A DNA stretch of 64,000 nt, from NCBI GenBank assembly GCA_947389015.1, contig CANDVA010000002.1, positions 1-64,000 on the forward strand, written 5' to 3'. Both the position numbers and the translations under genes were made by a program. The notes beneath the pieces were generated by a model. The model searched no databases. It saw only the letters and a list, made by a program, of their open reading frames with translations, and was not told where the DNA came from. Shown here one piece after another: positions 60,529-64,000 of the stretch (its first letter is position 1; each line of letters opens with the position of its first letter). Source of the DNA: an uncultured Clostridia bacterium. GTDB lineage: Bacteria > Bacillota > Clostridia > Oscillospirales > Ruminococcaceae.

Positions 60529-60831
60529 ATGACAAAGAAGTATGACGATGACGCTCTGAAAAGGGAATTCGGCACAATTATCCGAAACAGACGGCTGAAA
60601 AAGCAGATCACTCAGGAACGTCTGTCGGAGCTGACGGGAATAACGGTGGTCTACCTGCGCGACCTCGAAAACGGAAACTACACCGCGACATGGATAATAT
60701 GGCTGAAGCTGTGTACCGTTCTCGAGCTTGACATACCCGTATTTCAGAAGAAGTATATCGTTCCGCAGATCAACAAAATCGAGAAAAACGAAAAGGACGA
60801 AAAAACGTACAAAACCGAACGTTTAAACTGA
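60529..60831 (+). CDS. Small XRE-family helix-turn-helix regulator
   Basis: This 100-residue protein is a single HTH domain of the XRE/Cro type (about 11-66), with RNRRLKKQITQERLSELTGI and VVYLRDLENGNY. A Lys/Glu-rich tail (about 78-100) follows. A promoter with tandem Spo0A boxes precedes it, so it may be part of a stress or sporulation switch, similar in size to SinR-like regulators but without a clear SinR dimerisation helix pair. It is alone between divergent promoters and a terminator. Confidence 0.85.
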   Translation: MTKKYDDDALKREFGTIIRNRRLKKQITQERLSELTGITVVYLRDLENGNYTATWIIWLKLCTVLELDIPVFQKKYIVPQINKIEKNEKDEKTYKTERLN

Positions 60832-60833
60832 AA

Positions 60834-60862
60834 AAAATCCCCTGCCGAAACAGGGGATTTTA
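60834..60862. terminator. Bidirectional terminator between the XRE gene and ilvC
   Basis: The stem AAAATCCCCTG/CAGGGGATTTT, of eleven bases with a six-base loop, begins three bases after the XRE stop. The A/T arms give U-tracts in both directions. Confidence 0.85.
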
Positions 60863-60880
60863 TTATGCATATTTACCGAA

Positions 60881-61870
60881 TTACTTATTCCAGTCGTACA
60901 GCTTGCGGATTTCCGCGCCCACCTGCTCGAGCTGATGTTCAGCCTCGATACGGCGGCAAGCGTTAAAGTGCAGTCTTCCCGTCTTGTTCTCGTTGATCCA
61001 CTTGGAAGCGAACGTTCCGTCCTGTATCTCGGTGAGTATCTTCTTCATTTCCTTCTTGGTCTCTTCGGTGATCAGGCGCTTGCCAGTCTCGTAGTCGCCG
61101 AACTCCGCGGTGTCTGAAATGGAGTATCTCATCATCGAGAAGCCGCCCTTGTAGATAAGGTCAACGATCAGCTTCATCTCGTGAATACACTCGAAGTACG
61201 CGTTCTGAGGATCGTAGCCCGCCTCAACGAGAGTCTCAAAGCCCGCCTTCATAAGAGCGGTAACTCCGCCGCAGAGAACAGCCTGCTCGCCGAACAGGTC
61301 GGTCTCGGTCTCCATCTTGAAAGTGGTCTCGAGAACGCCCGCGCGCGCGCCACCGATACCCGCTGCGTAAGCCAGACCCGTATCGAGCGCTCTGCCCGTA
61401 GCGTCCTGATGTACCGCGACCAGACAAGGAACGCCCTTGCCCTCAACATACTCGGAGCGAACGGTGTGGCCGGGACCCTTGGGCGCGATCATGATAACGT
61501 CCACGTCCGCGGGAGGAACGATCAGACCGAAATGAATATTGAAGCCGTGCGCGAACATCAGCGTCTTGCCCGCGGTGAGGTTCGGGAGAATGCTCTCCAG
61601 ATACAGAGCCTGCTGCTTCTCATCGTTGATAAGTATCATAATAATGTCCGCCTTCTTGGCAGCGTCCGCAGCCACGGCTACCTCAAGACCCGCTTCCTCC
61701 GCTTTCTTCCAGCTCTTGGAGCCCTCATACAAGCCAACCACTACCTTAACTCCGCTGTCCTTGAGGTTCAGCGCGTGAGCGTGACCCTGAGAACCGTAGC
61801 CGATGATAGCAACGGTCTTGCCGTCAAGCGCGGACAGATTACAGTCCTCGGAATGATACATCTTTGCCAT
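60881..61870 (-). CDS. ilvC: Ketol-acid reductoisomerase
   Basis: IlvC converts acetolactate to dihydroxyisovalerate in valine and leucine synthesis. This 329-residue class I enzyme has the nucleotide motif [13 protein letters not shown] (about 24-36), the metal and substrate residues in [22 protein letters not shown], and the C-terminal knotted domain. The loop after the second strand reads GLYEGSKSW (46-54) and lacks the Arg commonly found at position 48 for NADPH binding. The ATG follows AAGGAG. A CGCCG/CGGCG hairpin lies between ilvN and ilvC. Confidence 0.97.
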   Translation of the reverse strand: MAKMYHSEDCNLSALDGKTVAIIGYGSQGHAHALNLKDSGVKVVVGLYEGSKSWKKAEEAGLEVAVAADAAKKADIIMILINDEKQQALYLESILPNLTAGKTLMFAHGFNIHFGLIVPPADVDVIMIAPKGPGHTVRSEYVEGKGVPCLVAVHQDATGRALDTGLAYAAGIGGARAGVLETTFKMETETDLFGEQAVLCGGVTALMKAGFETLVEAGYDPQNAYFECIHEMKLIVDLIYKGGFSMMRYSISDTAEFGDYETGKRLITEETKKEMKKILTEIQDGTFASKWINENKTGRLHFNACRRIEAEHQLEQVGAEIRKLYDWNK

Positions 61871-61923
61871 AATAATTATCTCCTTAATTTAATTTTATTT
61901 CGACGCCGTTTCCGGCGAGGTGA

Positions 61924-62421
61924 TCAATTTTTAACGGTGACCGCCTGCTCACCCTTCTGAATGGCGATAGTTCCCGTGCGGACGATCTCCTTTATCCCGT
62001 AAGGACGCAGAAGCTCCTCAAAATTATTGATATTCTGCGTATTGTCCGACATCTCGATAGTCACGGAATTCGCCGAGATATCCGATATCTTCCCGCGGAA
62101 AAGCTCGCATATGCTCAGCACCTCGGGACGCTGCTTCGCGGTACAGCTTATCTTTATCAGCACAAGCTCTCTGCTTACCATATTTTCCGGTGACAATGTC
62201 TTTACCTTGATTACGTCTATCAGCTTGTTGAGCTGCTTTTCAATCTGCTCGAGCGTGTAATCGCTGCCGTCGGCGACGATAGTTATTCTCGACACGTTCT
62301 CGTCGTCGGTCACGCCCACCGCAAGGCTGTCGATATTGAACCCGCGCCGCGCGAACAGTCCCGCGACACGAGCCAGTACGCCCGCGTGATTTTCTACCAA
62401 AACGGAAATCGTATGTTTCAT
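61924..62421 (-). CDS. ilvN: Acetolactate synthase small subunit
   Basis: IlvN is the regulatory subunit of acetolactate synthase and carries valine feedback control. This 165-residue protein starts with an ACT domain, ISVLVENHAGVLARVAGLFARRGFNI split as ENHAGVLARVAGLF and RRGFNIDSL, and ends with the C-terminal regulatory domain (about 85-165). The length is standard. It follows ilvB by 14 bases and precedes ilvC. Confidence 0.96.
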   Translation of the reverse strand: MKHTISVLVENHAGVLARVAGLFARRGFNIDSLAVGVTDDENVSRITIVADGSDYTLEQIEKQLNKLIDVIKVKTLSPENMVSRELVLIKISCTAKQRPEVLSICELFRGKISDISANSVTIEMSDNTQNINNFEELLRPYGIKEIVRTGTIAIQKGEQAVTVKN

Positions 62422-62435
62422 AGCCGTCCCTCCCG

Positions 62436-64000
62436 TTACAGTATAGTCTTTTCAAGCTCGGGAACAGCCACCTCAAGCAGAAACGGCTTGTCCGAGGAGA
62501 TCAGCCTCTTGATGCCCTCGACCGCGCTCTCCTCGCTGTCCGCCAGCATATTCTCCATACCGTAAGCCTCGGCGACCCTGCAAAAGTCGGGACTGCCGTC
62601 AAGAGACACGCCCACGAGCCTGTTCTCGTAGCTGCGCTCCTGAACCTCGCGAACCATTCCCAGAAACCGATTGCGCATTACGATAACCTTTACGTTTATT
62701 CCGTGCTGGATCGCCGTAGCGAGCTCCGGAAGCTGCATCTGAAAAGAGCCGTCGCCGCATACCGCGATGACCTCCGCAGTCTTGTCCGCGCACTTCGCGC
62801 CGATAGCCGCGGGCAGCGAATAGCCCATGGTCCCCATACCGCCCGAGGTGAGAAACCTCCCCTGCCTGAGCGAGATATTAGCCGCCGTCCATATCTGATT
62901 TTGTCCAACGTCCGCAACAATGACCGTCCGCTCGGGAAGATACTTATCAAGCGTCCGAATGAACCATTTCGGGTTGACATACCCACTTTCGGCGGGCAGC
63001 GGCTCGGAATCCGAACGATAACCGTCAAGGTATTCGCGCCATTCCTTATGGGAAAGCGGCTGCTCGAACGCGTCCACCTGCTCCAGAAGCTGCTCCAGAA
63101 CCAGCGTGATATCGCCTACGATAGGGATATTCGCCTCTATGTTCTTGCCGATCTCGGCGGGGTCGATATCAATATGCACGACCGTGAAGTCATGACGCTG
63201 TTCCATTGCCGCGATAGCGCGGTCGCCGACTCTCGCGCCGAGCAGGAAAAGCGTGTCGCAGCTGTTGACGGCGGTATTCGCGGCTTTCTTTCCGTGCATA
63301 CCGAGCATACCGTAATACAGCGGACTGTCTGACGGCATAGCGCCCAGACCCATCATCGTCGAAACGACGGGGATATCCGCTTTTTCGGCAAGACGGCGCA
63401 TAAGCTCCGCGCCATTGCCCGTGAAAAGACCTCCGCCCGCGCAGATAAGGGGCTTTCTCGCTTCCTTCATCGCGGTTATCGCGCGCTTTATCTGATAGCC
63501 GTTGCCGCGCGTGCTCGGACGATACGAGCGTATGTCGACCGTTTCGGGGTACTCGAAATCTATCTCCGCCTGCTGAACGTCAAACGGCACGTCGATAAGC
63601 ACGGGACCGCGTCTGCCCGTCCCCGCGATATAGAACGCCCTTTTGAACACCTCGGCGGTGTCCTCGGGTCTTTTCAGCAGATAACTGTGCTTGACGAACG
63701 GCTCCGCGGAGCCCGTGATATCCGCCTCCTGAAACACGTCACGACCGATCTGCTCGGAGTTCACCTGACCCGTGATAATGACCATGGGAACGCTGTCCAT
63801 ATACGCCGTGGCGATCGCGGTGATAAGGTTCAGCGCGCCGGGACCGCTCGTCGCGACGCACACCGCGGGCTTTCCCGTGATACGTGCGTAGCCCGAAGCC
63901 GCGTGTCCCGCGTTGACCTCGTGCCGCACCAGAATATGACGAATACCCGTCTTATATAATTCATCGTAAAAAGGACAGATCGCCGCGCCGGGGTAACCGA
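62436..64000 (-). CDS. ilvB: Acetolactate synthase large subunit (start beyond window)
   Basis: IlvB is the catalytic, thiamine-diphosphate-dependent subunit that condenses two pyruvates. About 521 residues are visible, and the reading frame stays open to the window edge, where GYPGAAICPFYDELY is read. Only about the first 40 residues are missing. Visible features are the FAD-linked central domain and the TPP motif GDGSFQMQLPELATA (about 120 residues before the end). The leader and any attenuator lie outside this window. Confidence 0.96.
   Translation of the reverse strand, partial: GYPGAAICPFYDELYKTGIRHILVRHEVNAGHAASGYARITGKPAVCVATSGPGALNLITAIATAYMDSVPMVIITGQVNSEQIGRDVFQEADITGSAEPFVKHSYLLKRPEDTAEVFKRAFYIAGTGRRGPVLIDVPFDVQQAEIDFEYPETVDIRSYRPSTRGNGYQIKRAITAMKEARKPLICAGGGLFTGNGAELMRRLAEKADIPVVSTMMGLGAMPSDSPLYYGMLGMHGKKAANTAVNSCDTLFLLGARVGDRAIAAMEQRHDFTVVHIDIDPAEIGKNIEANIPIVGDITLVLEQLLEQVDAFEQPLSHKEWREYLDGYRSDSEPLPAESGYVNPKWFIRTLDKYLPERTVIVADVGQNQIWTAANISLRQGRFLTSGGMGTMGYSLPAAIGAKCADKTAEVIAVCGDGSFQMQLPELATAIQHGINVKVIVMRNRFLGMVREVQERSYENRLVGVSLDGSPDFCRVAEAYGMENMLADSEESAVEGIKRLISSDKPFLLEVAVPELEKTIL

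Noticed and set aside
61904-61917. Attenuator between ilvN and ilvC
   Set aside because: Only a five-base CGCCG/CGGCG stem without a T-run; too weak to call.

Overview
The window looks like a chromosomal segment of a low-to-mid GC Gram-positive anaerobe of the class Clostridia, most likely an oscillospiral or ruminococcal gut bacterium. This is inferred from gene content and synteny, not from a marker gene. The pointers are AGGAGG-type ribosome sites, near-consensus sigma-A promoters with 17-base spacers, the Firmicute ylm/sepF/divIVA/ileS and miaB/ylbF/mutS/mutL gene orders, SpoVG, a split transketolase, a GH5 glucanase lipoprotein, YfhO and FapA-type proteins, and a tandem pair of perfect Spo0A boxes. 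No tRNA, rRNA, CRISPR array, prophage or transposase gene was found. Most genes lie on the minus strand.

Layout. 1-228: right part of a repeat built from tandem small hairpins. 241-3884: minus operon with a degenerate HMGL-type TIM barrel, a Cof-type HAD phosphatase, a CorC/HlyC-type CBS transporter and an NfeD-like protein. 4027-7152: a membrane-anchored NlpC/P60-like protein without catalytic residues, a FapA protein and a HAD phosphatase. 7287-10055 (plus): secG and rnr. 10058-14963: one minus transcription unit encoding an FtsK/EccC-like protein with broken Walker motifs, a stand-alone Hpt protein and a response regulator with an HD-GYP domain. 15088-15386: a second hairpin-mosaic element with terminal inverted repeats. 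15432-26562: wall and housekeeping genes (VanY-like carboxypeptidase lipoprotein, PepV-like dipeptidase, murC, spoVG, Nudix hydrolase, YfhO, argS with ywiB, ddl). 26834-28892 (plus): galE and a zinc-ribbon/OB-fold membrane protein. 28897-35609: GH5 glucanase lipoprotein, two-subunit transketolase, two tandem paralogues of unknown function, HAD phosphatase, rluD, lspA. 35706-44155: ileS, divIVA, ylmH, sepF, yggS, a HlyD-like protein, hfq, miaA.

44171-48248 is a small accessory-looking set (flavin reductase, GyrI-like, a membrane protein, TfoX, VOC, two DUF3795 paralogues, a hypothetical). 48336-60166 is a long minus run: prmA, a small membrane protein, recD2, comF, fluC, miaB, ylbF, mutS, mutL, and an AraC regulator coupled to mutL. 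60345-60831 is a small XRE regulator with a promoter preceded by tandem Spo0A boxes. 60881-64000 is ilvBNC, with ilvB cut by the window end.

How the genes fit together. The housekeeping blocks cover cell wall synthesis and septation, translation fidelity, mismatch repair and branched-chain amino acid synthesis. The least ordinary parts are three proteins that keep a family fold but lack its catalytic residues (2919-3884, 4027-4662, 11512-14865), the FtsK-like/Hpt/HD-GYP module, the hairpin-mosaic elements with terminal inverted repeats, and the Spo0A-box-controlled XRE gene. All homology statements come from reading motifs by eye; no database search was run.
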